Part shown: positions 50,235-59,777 of the stretch, in pieces
How positions within the stretch are numbered: position 1 is the stretch's first letter
Layout of the letters: every line of letters begins with the position of its first letter
NCBI RefSeq assembly: GCF_945957355.1
Contig: NZ_CAMFKM010000014.1
Coordinates: 62,001-126,000, forward strand
Reading direction: 5' to 3'
DNA: 64,000 nt
Source of the DNA: an uncultured Reyranella sp.
Lineage (GTDB): Bacteria > Pseudomonadota > Alphaproteobacteria > Reyranellales > Reyranellaceae
Notes under the pieces: model-generated
Told to the model about the DNA's origin: nothing
The model's database searches: none
The model's input: the letters and a program-made list of their open reading frames with translations, nothing else
Translations under genes and position numbers: made by a program

Positions 50235-51797
50235 ATGTACCCGGGCAAACACGCGACGACGCAGGCGTCCCATCCTGCGGTGATCATGGCCGGCAGCGGC
50301 GAGACCGTGACTTACGGCGAGCTGGAGGCGCGCAGCAACCGGCTGGCGCACCTGCTGCGTGCCCATGGCGTGAACCGCCTCGATCACTATTCGATCTTCA
50401 TGGAAAACAACGCGCGCTACGTGGAATGCTGTACCGCCGGCGAGCGCACCGGCACCTACTATACGTGCGTGAATTCCTTCCTGACGGCGGACGAGCTTGC
50501 CTACATTCTGAACAACAGCGCCTCGAAGGTGCTCATCACCTCGCAGGCCAAGTGGGACGTGGCGCTCGCGGCGGTGGCCCACTGTCCGGCGATCGCGCTC
50601 TGCATCGTCGTCGACGGGCCTGGCGGCGGATCGGCCGGCGCGGCGAAGATCGTCAACCTCGCGGAGGCGACGAGCGGCCTGCCCGCGACGCCGATCGCCG
50701 ACGAATCGCTCGGGACGGCGATGCTCTACTCGTCCGGCACCACGGGACGGCCGAAGGGGATCGTACGGCCGCTGGCCGAGCAGTCGCCGTCGCAACTCCT
50801 GCCGATCTTCTCCTTCCTGCTGAAGCTCTGGCAGTACCGCGAAGGCATGATCTATCTCTCGCCGGCGCCGCTCTACCATTCGGCGCCGCAGGCGGCGGTG
50901 AACCTCACGATCCGCATGGGCGGCACCGTGATCGTCATGGAGCGCTTCGACCCGGAGCATTACCTGCAGCTCATCGAGAAGTATCGCGTGACGCACAGCC
51001 AGCTCGTGCCGACGATGTTCTCGCGGATGCTGAAGCTGCCGGAGCAGACACGGAAGCGGTACGACCTCGGTTCGCTGGAGATCGCCATCCATGCGGCGGC
51101 GCCCTGCCCGGTCCAGGTGAAGGAACAGATGATCGCCTGGTGGGGCCCGATCATCCACGAATACTACGGCGCCACCGAGGGGCTGGGCTTCACCGCCTGC
51201 AACTCGCAGGAATGGCTGGCGCACAAGGGCACGGTCGGACGCGTCCTCCTCGGCGAACTGCACGTGCTCGACGATGACATGAAACCGTTGCCCACCGGCA
51301 CCGCCGGAACCCTGTGGTTCAAGACCGCGACGCCGTTCGAGTATTTCAATGACCCCGCCAAGACACGCGAGGCGCGCTCCGAGGACGGCACGATGAGCAC
51401 GGTGGGCGACGTCGGCTATGTCGATGCCGACGGCTATCTCTACCTGACCGACCGCGCGACCTTCATGATCATTTCCGGCGGCGTGAACATCTACCCGCAG
51501 GAATGCGAGAACCTGCTGATCACCCACCCCAAGGTGGCCGACGCGGCGGTGTTCGGAGTCCCCAACGCGGATCTCGGGGAGGAGGTGAAGGCAGTCGTCC
51601 AGCTCATGCCGGGTGTGCCGAAGACGGGCGCCACCGCCGAGGAGCTGATCGCCTTCTGCGGCCAGCATCTCGCCCGGCAGAAGGTGCCGCGCTCCATCGA
51701 TTTCGAGGACGAGCTGCCGCGCCTGCCGACCGGCAAACTCTACAAGCGCCTGCTGCGCGACCGTTACTGGGGCGACAAGAAGAGCCGCATCGTGTGA
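50235..51797 (+). CDS. AMP-dependent acyl-CoA synthetase
   Basis: A 520-residue ANL enzyme: the P-loop MLYSSGTTGRPKGIVRP, the adenine motif EYYGATEGLGFT, the hinge region YLYLTDRATFMIISGGVNIYPQE and a C-terminal Lys in LPRLPTGKLYKRLLRDRYW. It activates a carboxylic acid to an acyl-AMP and then the CoA thioester. ATG 50235 follows GGAGG (50223-50227). The acid substrate is unknown; the divergent M20 deacylase might supply one. Confidence 0.93.
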   Translation: MYPGKHATTQASHPAVIMAGSGETVTYGELEARSNRLAHLLRAHGVNRLDHYSIFMENNARYVECCTAGERTGTYYTCVNSFLTADELAYILNNSASKVLITSQAKWDVALAAVAHCPAIALCIVVDGPGGGSAGAAKIVNLAEATSGLPATPIADESLGTAMLYSSGTTGRPKGIVRPLAEQSPSQLLPIFSFLLKLWQYREGMIYLSPAPLYHSAPQAAVNLTIRMGGTVIVMERFDPEHYLQLIEKYRVTHSQLVPTMFSRMLKLPEQTRKRYDLGSLEIAIHAAAPCPVQVKEQMIAWWGPIIHEYYGATEGLGFTACNSQEWLAHKGTVGRVLLGELHVLDDDMKPLPTGTAGTLWFKTATPFEYFNDPAKTREARSEDGTMSTVGDVGYVDADGYLYLTDRATFMIISGGVNIYPQECENLLITHPKVADAAVFGVPNADLGEEVKAVVQLMPGVPKTGATAEELIAFCGQHLARQKVPRSIDFEDELPRLPTGKLYKRLLRDRYWGDKKSRIV

Positions 51798-51798
51798 C

Positions 51799-53373
51799 TC
51801 ACCGGCGCGACCGGCGCTGCGAACGCGACAGCAGGGCGGCGGGAAACAGGGCCAGAAGCGCCACCACGCCCACGATGATGAACGTATCGGAAAACGCCAT
51901 CATCTGGGCGTTGCTTTGCAGCATCGTCGCCAGATACTCGAGCGCGCCGGCCTTCTGCTGCTGGAACGGCAGGCCGCTCTTCTGCATCAGGTGCTCGACC
52001 TGGGTCAGCATGCGATCGGTCGTGCGGTTGCCCCAGTCCTGCGTCGCCGTCAGCGCATCGGCATGGAAGCGGGTGCGGATCTCGAAGAACGCGACCATCA
52101 GGTTGATGCCGAAGGCGCCGCCGAGCTGGCGCATGAAGTTGGCGACGCCCGAACCCTGGCGCACCTTGTCGGCCGGCAGCGCCTTCAGCGACGAGGCGTT
52201 GAGGCTGGGATTGATGAAGCCCAGCCCCAGTCGAGAGACCATGACCATGCAGACCAGGGTCCAGAAGGTCGTGTCGATGTCGGCCGTGGTCATCCAGGCG
52301 AAGCCGGCGGCGAACAGGATCAGCCCGCCGATGATCATGGTCGAGGCCGGCATGGCATCGGACAGGCGCCCGGCCAGCGGGAAGATGAAGGCCAGCATGA
52401 TGCCGGCCGGCATCATCATCAGCCCTGCGACCAGCGGCGTGAAGCCGATGATGGTCTGCACGAAGACGGGGATGATGTAGGTCGAGCCCATCATGCCGGC
52501 GCCGAAGATGAAGGCGATGAGCGCGGCGGCGGCGAATTCGACATTGCCGAAGATGCGCACGTCGAGCAGCGCCCGAGGCGTGTAGAGCTCCCAGCAGATG
52601 AAGGCGACGGTGGCCGCGGCGCCAAGGACCAGCCGGAACACGATGGCGTCGGAGCTCCAGCCTTCGCGCTGGCCGTCGGCGATGCCGGTCATCAGCCCGA
52701 GCAACGCCGTGCAGAGCAGCGCAAAGCCCAGCCAGTCGAAGGGCGGTATGACCTTGGGGATCGGCCGGGTCGGCATGAACACCAGGCCGAGGACGGCGGC
52801 GACGACGCAGAACGGCAGCGAGATGAAGAAGACGTAGCGCCAGGAGAAGTACTCGATCATCAGGCCGCCCAGGGTCGGGCCGATGGCCGGTGCGAAGACC
52901 ACGCCGAGCCCGAATACGCCCATCGCCATGCCGCGGCGCTCCGGCGGGAAGACGGTGAAGATCGTGGCCATGACGAGCGGCTGGGCGATGCCGGCGCTGA
53001 ACCCCTGCAGGACGCGAGCGAAGATCAGCGCATCCTCGGTCGGCGCCGAGCCGCCCATCAGCGCGCCCACCGAGAAGAAGAACAGCGCGCCGACGAAGGT
53101 CCGGCGCTCGCCCAGGATGCCGCTCACCCAGGCGTTGATCAGCATGCCCGCCGTCATCGTCGCCATGTAGGCCGACGACATCCACTGCGCCTTGTCCTGC
53201 CCGATGCCGAAGGCGCCCATGACGTCGGGCACCGCCACATTCACTGTGGTCATGGCCAGCACCATGGATACGACGCCCATCATGCCGGTGACGGTGACCA
53301 GCCAGCGATAGGAGGGACCGTAGCGCTCGGTGAGCGCCGCGGCGGTCTGCAGGGGGATGGCGGTTGCCGTCAT
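51799..53373 (-). CDS. DHA2 family MFS multidrug efflux transporter (EmrB-like)
   Basis: A 524-residue protein with about 14 helices: MTTVNVAVPDVMGAFGIGQDKAQWMSSAYMATMTAGMLINAW, LQGFSAGIAQPLVMATIFTVFPPERRGMAMGVFGLGVVFAPAIGPTLGG (motif C). It would form an inner-membrane pump with the HlyD-like protein encoded upstream. It converges on the acyl-CoA synthetase gene (1 base apart). A repeat element separates the two pump genes. Confidence 0.93.
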   Translation of the reverse strand: MTATAIPLQTAAALTERYGPSYRWLVTVTGMMGVVSMVLAMTTVNVAVPDVMGAFGIGQDKAQWMSSAYMATMTAGMLINAWVSGILGERRTFVGALFFFSVGALMGGSAPTEDALIFARVLQGFSAGIAQPLVMATIFTVFPPERRGMAMGVFGLGVVFAPAIGPTLGGLMIEYFSWRYVFFISLPFCVVAAVLGLVFMPTRPIPKVIPPFDWLGFALLCTALLGLMTGIADGQREGWSSDAIVFRLVLGAAATVAFICWELYTPRALLDVRIFGNVEFAAAALIAFIFGAGMMGSTYIIPVFVQTIIGFTPLVAGLMMMPAGIMLAFIFPLAGRLSDAMPASTMIIGGLILFAAGFAWMTTADIDTTFWTLVCMVMVSRLGLGFINPSLNASSLKALPADKVRQGSGVANFMRQLGGAFGINLMVAFFEIRTRFHADALTATQDWGNRTTDRMLTQVEHLMQKSGLPFQQQKAGALEYLATMLQSNAQMMAFSDTFIIVGVVALLALFPAALLSRSQRRSRR

Positions 53374-53393
53374 GATGCGGCTACGGCTTCGTC

Positions 53394-53513
53394 GTTGCCC
53401 ATCCTTCGAGACGCTCGCGGTGCTCGCTCCTCAGGATGAGGTGTTGTTTGTATCGCCACCAAAGACCTCATCCTGAGGAGGCCGCGGAGCGGCCGTCTCG
53501 AAGGATGGGCAAC
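53394..53513. repeat. Dispersed inverted-repeat element, copy C (arms reversed)
   Basis: Same arms as copies A and B but in the opposite order: GTTGCCCATCCTTCGAGACG through GCTCCTCAGGATGAGGT first, then ACCTCATCCTGAGGAGGCC through CGTCTCGAAGGATGGGCAAC. It lies between the HlyD-like and MFS genes, so it is transcribed as part of the pump operon. Confidence 0.9.
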
Positions 53514-53535
53514 GGCATGATCGCCTGCTCCCCGC

Positions 53536-54714
53536 CTACCGAATGTCAATTTCGACTTCGACCATCATACCGGGCGTCAGCGGCTTCGGCATCTGGACCA
53601 TGTCGATCTTGACCGGTACGCGCTGCGTGATCTTTGTGAAGTTGCCCGAGGGGTTGGGCGTCGGCAGCAGCGCAAAGCGCGCCGTCGTGGCGCTGCCGAT
53701 GCGGCCCACCTTGCCGACGAAGGTGTCGTTGGGATAGGCGTCGACCGAGACGCGAACGGTCTGGCCGAGCCTCAGCTTGCCGACCTGCGTTTCCTTGATG
53801 TTGGCCTCGACCCAGACCTCGTCGGGATTGTGCAGCAGCAGGATTCGCTGGCCCGCCGCCACATACTCGCCCGGCAGGGTGAAGGTGCGGTCGATCACGG
53901 CCGGGATCGGGCTCTTGATCGTGCGGTCCTCGACATCGACCTGTTGCTGGCGCATTTGCGCCGCCAGCACGGCGACCTGGTGGGTCAGCGCCTCGATCTG
54001 CGCGTCGATCACGCCCAGCCGGTCGTGACCGACTTTCGCCTCGCCGAGGCTGCCCTCGGCCTGCTCGTGTTCGGCCTGGAGCTGCAGGATCTGGATCTCG
54101 AGCTTCGTGACCGCCGCCTGCGCCATCTGGAGCTGGCGCTCGTTGATGACCTTGCTGGCGAACAGCGTCTTGCTGCGGTCGAGTTCCAGCCTGGCGAAAT
54201 CGAGGTCGGCCCGCAGGGCGGCCAGCGCCTTCTCGCGCACCGTGATGATGGAGGTGCGCGTGCGCATCGCGGCATCGGCCTGGTTCTGGTCGAGCTTGCG
54301 CTCGGCGCGCAGGCGCGCCCGCTCGACTCGTACGCCCTCGATCTGCGCCTTCAAGCCGTCGACCCGCAGCTTCGCGGCGCGGTCGTCGATCCTGACCAGG
54401 GTCTGCCCGGCCTCGACACGCTGGCCCTCACGCACCGCGAGATCGACGATCCATCCCTCGGCGCGACTCGACACCGTCACGATGTCGGCCGTCACCCGGG
54501 CGTCGTATTCGTAGACATGGGTGAGACGCAGATGCACCTCGCGACCGCCATAGGCCACCGCCGCGAGCAGCAGGAGACCGATGAAGATGAAGCGGGGCCG
54601 CAGCAGGAGACGCATGATGCCGGATGTCCGGCTCACGCGCGCAGGAGGCGCGACGCCGACGATGGGCGATACAGGCGATGTCTTGAGGGCGGGCGGCGGC
54701 ACCGACTGATCCAC
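53536..54714 (-). CDS. HlyD/EmrA family membrane fusion protein
   Basis: A 392-residue adaptor: a cytoplasmic N-terminus, one helix (IMRLLLRPRFIFIGLLLLAAVAYGG), then a biotinyl-lipoyl half (EGWIVDLAVREGQRVEAGQTLVRID), a long coiled-coil hairpin about 115-250 (ALAALRADLDFARLELDRSKTL), the second lipoyl half, and a beta-barrel (NPDEVWVEANIKETQVGKLRLGQTVRVSVDAYP). Partner of the MFS pump downstream. GTG 54714 follows AGGAT. Confidence 0.92.
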   Translation of the reverse strand: MDQSVPPPALKTSPVSPIVGVAPPARVSRTSGIMRLLLRPRFIFIGLLLLAAVAYGGREVHLRLTHVYEYDARVTADIVTVSSRAEGWIVDLAVREGQRVEAGQTLVRIDDRAAKLRVDGLKAQIEGVRVERARLRAERKLDQNQADAAMRTRTSIITVREKALAALRADLDFARLELDRSKTLFASKVINERQLQMAQAAVTKLEIQILQLQAEHEQAEGSLGEAKVGHDRLGVIDAQIEALTHQVAVLAAQMRQQQVDVEDRTIKSPIPAVIDRTFTLPGEYVAAGQRILLLHNPDEVWVEANIKETQVGKLRLGQTVRVSVDAYPNDTFVGKVGRIGSATTARFALLPTPNPSGNFTKITQRVPVKIDMVQMPKPLTPGMMVEVEIDIR

Positions 54715-54966
54715 GACTTATCCTGCCGCTTTCAACCGGGGTTTCGCGCTTCTGTCATGAAAAAAGAATAAGGCCGAAACAATCGGCGGGCCAACGATCT
54801 TCGCGCTCAGGCACTGCCTTGCAGCAACGCACGCCGTGCATGGCGCGGTGCCAGTTCCGCATCCGTGCTCGCTGCTCTTGCCAAAGCGGGCCACCGGGTC
54901 GACGCTGTTCACGCAAGCCCGTCGGACACCGCTCGCAGAGCAAAAATTCAAGACAGGAGCCGTCGC

Positions 54967-56619
54967 ATGCCCGATGCTTCCCACGCGCCCGTGCCTCGCC
55001 AGGATGTCGCCTCCCTCGATGTCGCGATCGTCGGCGGCGGACTGGCCGGCCTCTACGCCATCCACCGCCTGCGCAAGCTCGGCCTCAAGGTCCGCGCCTA
55101 TGAAGCCGGCTCCGGCATCGGCGGCACCTGGTTCTGGAACCGCTATCCCGGCGCGCGCTGCGACGTCGAAAGTCTCGAATACTCCTACAGCTTTTCAGAC
55201 GAGCTGCAGCAGGAGTGGAAGTGGCCGGAACGCTACGGTACCCAGCCCGAGATCCTGAAGTACATCAATCACGTCGCCGACCGCTTCGACCTGCGCCGCG
55301 ACGTGCAGTTGAACACCCGCATCAAGTCGGCCCTGTTCGACAAGGCGGCCAATGAATGGACCTTGCGGACCGAGAAGGGCGAGGAGATCCGCGCCCGCTA
55401 CTGCATCATGGCAGCGGGCAATCTCTCGACGCCGCGCGTGCCCGACTTCAAGGGCATCGGAAGCTTCAAGGGCAGGTGGTATCATTCGGGTCTGTGGCCG
55501 CATGAGGGTGTCGACTTCACGGGCCTGCGGGTCGGCGTCATCGGCACGGGCTCCTCGGGCGTGCAGATGATCCCGCTGATCGCCCAGCAGGCCAGACATC
55601 TGCATGTCTTCCAGCGCACCGCCAACTTCAGCCTGCCGGCGCGCAATGGGCCGATGGAGGAAGAGCGCGAGAGCCGTCACAAAGCCGAGTATCCCGCCCG
55701 ACGGCGCGCCGCCTACGACACGCCCTTCGCCATCGGCGGCTATCCGCGGCCGACCAAGTCGGCGCTCGAAGCCACCGAGGAGGAGCGCAACGCCGCCTAC
55801 GAGGCCAAGTGGCAGGAAGGCGGCAGCATCAGCTACCTCTATACGTACACCGACCTGCTGGTGAACAAGGAGGCCAACGACACGGCCTCGGAGTTCGCGC
55901 GCAACAAGATCCGCGGCATCGTGAAGGACAGCAGGACGGCCGAGCTGCTGGCGCCCAAGGACCATCCGATCGGCACCAAGCGCCTCTGTCTCGATACGAA
56001 CTATTACGAGACCTACAATCGCGACAATGTCGAGCTGGTCGACGTGCGCTCTGCCCCGATCCAGGAGATCACCGAGAAGGGCGTGCGGACGACGGAGCAG
56101 GAATACGAACTCGACGCCATCGTTTTCGCCACCGGCTTCGACGCCATGACCGGCGCGCTGCGCGAGATCGACATCCGCACCAGCGAGGGCGCGGTGCTGG
56201 CCGATCACTGGCAGGGCGGCCCCCTCACCTATCTCGGCCTGATGGTCTCGGGCTTCCCCAACATGTTCGTCGTCACCGGTCCCGGCAGCCCCGGCGTGAA
56301 GACGCAGATGATCGCGTCCATCGAACAACATGTCGACTGGATCGCCGATGCGCTCGAACATCTCGGCAAGCACCAGCTCGACCGCATCGAACCGTCGCCG
56401 CAGGCCGAGGCTGAATGGGTCCGGCACGTCAACGAAGTCGCCGACAGCACGCTCTATCCGCTGGCCAACTCGTGGTACGTGGGCGCCAACATTCCGGGCA
56501 AGCCGCGCGTGTTCATGCCCTATGTCGGCGGCTTCGATCGCTACAAGAAGCGCTGCGACGAGATCACGGCCGGCGGCTACGAAGGCTTCACGCTCAGCCG
56601 TCACCACGTACTCGCGTGA
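54967..56619 (+). CDS. Flavin-containing Baeyer-Villiger-type monooxygenase
   Basis: A 550-residue class B flavoprotein: FAD motif IVGGGLAGLY (21-30), EAGSGIGGTWFWNRYPGARCD, the BVMO fingerprint FKGRWYHSGLWP (167-178) and NADPH motif VIGTGSSGVQMIP. ATGFDAMTGAL, SGFPNMFVVTGPGSPG follow. It inserts oxygen next to a ketone using NADPH and O2; substrate unknown. ATG 54967 follows AGGAG. It overlaps the next gene by GTGA. Confidence 0.93.
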   Translation: MPDASHAPVPRQDVASLDVAIVGGGLAGLYAIHRLRKLGLKVRAYEAGSGIGGTWFWNRYPGARCDVESLEYSYSFSDELQQEWKWPERYGTQPEILKYINHVADRFDLRRDVQLNTRIKSALFDKAANEWTLRTEKGEEIRARYCIMAAGNLSTPRVPDFKGIGSFKGRWYHSGLWPHEGVDFTGLRVGVIGTGSSGVQMIPLIAQQARHLHVFQRTANFSLPARNGPMEEERESRHKAEYPARRRAAYDTPFAIGGYPRPTKSALEATEEERNAAYEAKWQEGGSISYLYTYTDLLVNKEANDTASEFARNKIRGIVKDSRTAELLAPKDHPIGTKRLCLDTNYYETYNRDNVELVDVRSAPIQEITEKGVRTTEQEYELDAIVFATGFDAMTGALREIDIRTSEGAVLADHWQGGPLTYLGLMVSGFPNMFVVTGPGSPGVKTQMIASIEQHVDWIADALEHLGKHQLDRIEPSPQAEAEWVRHVNEVADSTLYPLANSWYVGANIPGKPRVFMPYVGGFDRYKKRCDEITAGGYEGFTLSRHHVLA

Positions 56620-57305
56620 GCGCCACCTTCGTCCATCACCGCATCGACGCCGCGCCGCGGCGGTGGCAGGCCGTTGCCGACGGGCTGGCGGACGATGGCG
56701 CTCGACGCATCGGCGAAGCGGGCGGCCAGCTCTACGGCGCCTGGCGCAGCCAGATCGGCCGGCCGCGCGACGAGGTGCAGGCGATCAGCGTCTGGCCGCA
56801 GGGCACCTCCGCCGCTCGAGCCGAGCGCGCGCTCGTGGCGGACAGAACCGACATCCGCGCCGTGACCAGTGAGGCCCTGGCGCCGACACTCCGCCCGACC
56901 GACACCGTCCCGCCGACCCGGCAGGGCAATTACGCCTTCCGCTGGTTCGCCGTGCCGGAGCCGAACTGGCCGGAATTCCTCGACCTCTGCGCCGCGGCCT
57001 GGCCGGGCTTCGAGGGTGCCTACGATTCGCAGGTGATCGGGCTCTGGCAGGCGACCGGCGAGCGCACCGGTACCGGCCCCGACGAAGTCACGGGCGCGGG
57101 CCTGCACGGCGGCGTGCGCAGCCTGCTGCTGACCCGGCGGCCCAACCTCGCCATGTGGGAGCGCTCCAAACTGCCCGAAGGCGCAGCCGAGGCGGCGGTA
57201 CGCGACAAGCTCAGCCGCCGCTACGACCTCTGCGACTGGACCGTGGTGTCCACCGCGACCCTCCTGACCGCCGTCGACCGCGCCGATACGGCCCGCTGGA
57301 CCTGA
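56616..57305 (+). CDS. Protein of unknown function (229 aa), coupled to the monooxygenase
   Basis: GTG 56616 overlaps the monooxygenase stop (GTGA). The product is soluble, starts MSATFVHHRIDAAPRRWQAV and has two related halves: each contains LYGAWRSQIGRPRDEVQAISVWP-like and VIGLWQATGERTG-like strands followed by LL.RR/ERAL. This could be a duplicated ferredoxin-like (dimeric alpha-beta barrel) fold of the NIPSNAP/EthD type, but that is a guess from the spacing. I do not recognise a named family. Co-translation suggests a role in the monooxygenase pathway. Confidence 0.65.
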   Translation: MSATFVHHRIDAAPRRWQAVADGLADDGARRIGEAGGQLYGAWRSQIGRPRDEVQAISVWPQGTSAARAERALVADRTDIRAVTSEALAPTLRPTDTVPPTRQGNYAFRWFAVPEPNWPEFLDLCAAAWPGFEGAYDSQVIGLWQATGERTGTGPDEVTGAGLHGGVRSLLLTRRPNLAMWERSKLPEGAAEAAVRDKLSRRYDLCDWTVVSTATLLTAVDRADTARWT

Positions 57306-57318
57306 GCGGCCGCTGGAC

Positions 57319-58383
57319 TTGAGGGGCCGCGACGCCTATCTCGGCGCCGCCATGCCGACGCTGCGCTCCCTGGAAGCTCTCGAAAGCGAGGGCCTCCTCC
57401 TGCCCGACCCGCGCCTGCCGGACGCCGCGCAGGCCATGGCGATCGCCATTACCCCGGAGATGGCGGCGCTGATCGACCGGTCGCGGCTGGCCGACGATCC
57501 GATCGCCCGGCAGTTCGTGCCGAGCGGCGCCGAGGCCGAGGTCTCGCCCGACGAGCTGGCCGATCCGATCGGCGACGAGGCGCGCTCGCCCGTGAAGGGC
57601 ATCGTCCATCGCTATCCCGACCGTGTCCTGCTGAAGCCGCTGCATGTCTGCCCGGTCTATTGCCGGTTCTGCTTCCGCCGCGAGAAGGTCGGTCCGGGCG
57701 GCGAGGCCCTGTCAGCCGAGGAGCTGGCGGCGGCGCTGGCCTATATCCGCAGCCGGCCGGAAATCTGGGAAGTGATCCTGACCGGTGGCGATCCGCTGAT
57801 GCTCGCGCCGCGCCGGCTGGCCGAGCTGATGGCCGCACTCGATGCGATCCCCCACGTGGCCATCGTGCGCCTGCACAGCCGCGTGCCGATCGTCGATCCT
57901 GAACGGGTCACCGCCGGGCTGGTGCGGGCCCTCAAGCCCGGCCGGGTCGGCGTCTGGCTGGCCGTTCATTGCAATCATGCGCGCGAGCTCAGCCCCCCGA
58001 CCCGTGCAGCCCTGGCGAGACTTGCCGACGCCGGCCTGCCGCTGATGGGTCAGACGGTGCTGCTGAAGGGCGTGAACGACGATGTCGAGACCCTAGAGCA
58101 GCTCATGCGCGCGCTGGTGACGGCCCGGGTAAAGCCCTACTACCTGCATCATCCCGACCTGGTGCGCGGCACGGGTCATTTCCGGGTGTCCATTGCCGAG
58201 GGTCAGGCGCTGATGAGGGCCCTGCGCGGCCGCCTCTCCGGGCTCGCCCAGCCGACCTACGTGCTGGACGTGCCGGGCGGTCACGGAAAGGTGCCGGTCG
58301 GCCCCTCCTACCTGGCCGACGATCCCGGGGCTCTGACGGTCGAGGACGTCTTCGGCGGGCAGCACCGCTACCCGCCCGGCTGA
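57319..58383 (+). CDS. KamA-family radical SAM protein (lysine 2,3-aminomutase-like / EpmB-like)
   Basis: A 354-residue radical SAM enzyme with C111-x3-C115-x2-C118 (CPVYCRFCFRREKVG) and the following GGDPLML and RLHSRVPIVDPERV. A C-terminal GKVPVGPSYL fits the PLP-Lys region of the KamA/EpmB family. It is 60-100 residues shorter than clostridial lysine aminomutase and close to EpmB, which makes beta-lysine for EF-P. Neither efp nor epmA is in the window. Start TTG 57319 is uncertain. Confidence 0.85.
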   Translation: MRGRDAYLGAAMPTLRSLEALESEGLLLPDPRLPDAAQAMAIAITPEMAALIDRSRLADDPIARQFVPSGAEAEVSPDELADPIGDEARSPVKGIVHRYPDRVLLKPLHVCPVYCRFCFRREKVGPGGEALSAEELAAALAYIRSRPEIWEVILTGGDPLMLAPRRLAELMAALDAIPHVAIVRLHSRVPIVDPERVTAGLVRALKPGRVGVWLAVHCNHARELSPPTRAALARLADAGLPLMGQTVLLKGVNDDVETLEQLMRALVTARVKPYYLHHPDLVRGTGHFRVSIAEGQALMRALRGRLSGLAQPTYVLDVPGGHGKVPVGPSYLADDPGALTVEDVFGGQHRYPPG

Positions 58384-58415
58384 CCCTTCCGCCATTAGAA
58401 TTTCTCGCGGGCGCC

Positions 58416-59339
58416 TCAGCGACGGGCCGTCGGCGCCAGGGCCGGACGCACGGTCCGCGCCTGCGGTGCGGCCAGCTCCTCGACCAGCCATTCCTCGAAG
58501 GCCTTGGTCTTGGGACGGCTGACCGAGGCCGGCGGGCAGACGAACCACCAGGCCTTGCCGCTGTCGACAATCTGCTCGAACGGCTGGAACAGCCGGCCTT
58601 CCGAGAGCTCCTCTCGGAACAGTTGTGGCGGACCGACCGCTACACCCGCGCCTTCCATCGCCGCTTCCACCGCGATCATCGTCGAGTCGAAGGTGAGAAC
58701 CCTCTTGGGCTTGAAGTCGCCGAGGCCGACGGCGCGCAGCCAGATCGGCCATTCAGGGTCATGTGTCATATCGATGAAGGGCACGCGCTTCAGGTCGTCG
58801 AGCGTCTTCAGCTTGTCATGGTAGCGCTTGCCGCAGAGCGGCGTCAGCACGTCGCTGAACAGCCTCGTTGCATGCAGTTCGGGCTCCGGCTGCACCGTGA
58901 ACCTGATCGCGCAGTCGACATCCTCGCGCGCGAAGTCGACACGCTTCTGGCTCGTCGTCATGCGAACCTCGATCTCGGGATGCTTGGCCTGGAAGCGATG
59001 CAGGCGCGGCACCAGCCAGCCCAGCGCAAAGGTCGTGACGAGACTGACGTTCAGCGTGCCGGAGTTGGCCTTGCGGCCGACCCGCTCCAGCGCGTTGGTC
59101 ATGCGGTCGAACGCATCGCGCAGATCCGGCAGCAGCGCCTCGCCTTCGCTGGTGATCTCGAGCCCGCGCGGACGGCGCACGAACAGGGCGACGCCGAGCC
59201 TCTCCTCGAGCGCCTTCACCTGGTGGCTGACGGCGGCCTGCGTGACGTGAAGCTCTTCGGCGGCGTGGGTGAAACTGGCGTGACGGGCAGCGGCCTCGAA
59301 GGCGCGCAAGGCGTTGAGCGGTAGTTGCGAACGGCTCAT
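58416..59339 (-). CDS. LysR family regulator, GcvA-like (second copy of pair)
   Basis: A 307-residue LysR protein whose N-terminus (LPLNALRAFEAAARHASFTHAAEELHVTQAAVSHQVKALEERLGVALFVRRPRG) closely resembles the regulator at 38451. The effector domain has VDCAIRFTVQPEPELHATRLFSDVLTPLCG. A perfect palindrome lies just upstream of its start, and a DUF1127 gene is divergent, repeating the 38.5-39.7 kb layout. Confidence 0.93.
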   Translation of the reverse strand: MSRSQLPLNALRAFEAAARHASFTHAAEELHVTQAAVSHQVKALEERLGVALFVRRPRGLEITSEGEALLPDLRDAFDRMTNALERVGRKANSGTLNVSLVTTFALGWLVPRLHRFQAKHPEIEVRMTTSQKRVDFAREDVDCAIRFTVQPEPELHATRLFSDVLTPLCGKRYHDKLKTLDDLKRVPFIDMTHDPEWPIWLRAVGLGDFKPKRVLTFDSTMIAVEAAMEGAGVAVGPPQLFREELSEGRLFQPFEQIVDSGKAWWFVCPPASVSRPKTKAFEEWLVEELAAPQARTVRPALAPTARR

Positions 59340-59353
59340 CTAGGACACACGCT

Positions 59354-59368
59354 CATAGAAATTCTATG
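59354..59368. promoter_or_regulatory. Candidate LysR operator (perfect palindrome)
   Basis: CATAGAA-A-TTCTATG is a perfect 15-base inverted repeat with a T-N11-A core. It lies 15 bases upstream of the LysR start, the same distance as the candidate operator of the first pair at 39369. Confidence 0.65.
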
Positions 59369-59480
59369 CCTCCCCCGAGCTTTCATCCTTTGCAAGTATC
59401 CACAGGATACAGCAAATTCAGGCCAGAAACGAGGCGCAACTGCCGATTCCCGGCCTCATCGCCTCAAGCGGAGCTAAGTC

Positions 59481-59717
59481 ATGTCGATCGTATCCAACGT
59501 GCGGATGGTCCGCGCGGATGCCCCTTCCTTCTCGTTCGGCCGCGTGATGTCGCTGCTGGCGGGCACGGTCGCGGTCGGGATCGAGAAAGCCATGACCCGA
59601 GCCGAACTCGCCCGTTCGCGACATCAGCTGGCCCAGCTGGACGAACGACTGCTGCGGGATATCGGCATCGACCGGGCAACCGCCCGGTTCGAGGCGACCA
59701 AGCCTTTCTGGTCCTAG
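59481..59717 (+). CDS. DUF1127 small protein (second copy)
   Basis: A 78-residue protein: a longer N-terminus with a weakly hydrophobic segment (FGRVMSLLAGTVAVGIEKAM), then RAELARSRHQLAQLDERLLRDIGIDRATARFEATKPFWS, the DUF1127 domain. It ends in the same KPFW[R]S motif as the paralogue at 39470. ATG 59481 follows GGAG. Confidence 0.9.
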   Translation: MSIVSNVRMVRADAPSFSFGRVMSLLAGTVAVGIEKAMTRAELARSRHQLAQLDERLLRDIGIDRATARFEATKPFWS

Positions 59718-59777
59718 CCGGAATTGCCGGCGGGCACCGGATAGAGCAGGTTCGGGTCGTGGTGCTTTGATGGCGCC

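Noticed and set aside
50178..51668. Upstream extension making the M20 peptidase 923 residues
   Set aside because: The added part is antisense to the acyl-CoA synthetase; the M20 start at MLDSSLKSKIMDEV is clear.
51916..53439. 507-codon plus-strand frame opposite the MFS gene
   Set aside because: Asp/Glu/Gln/His-rich shadow composition; the MFS gene on the other strand has 14 helices and motif C.
55195..56607. 470-codon minus-strand frame opposite the monooxygenase
   Set aside because: Shadow of a gene with complete FAD, NADPH and BVMO motifs.
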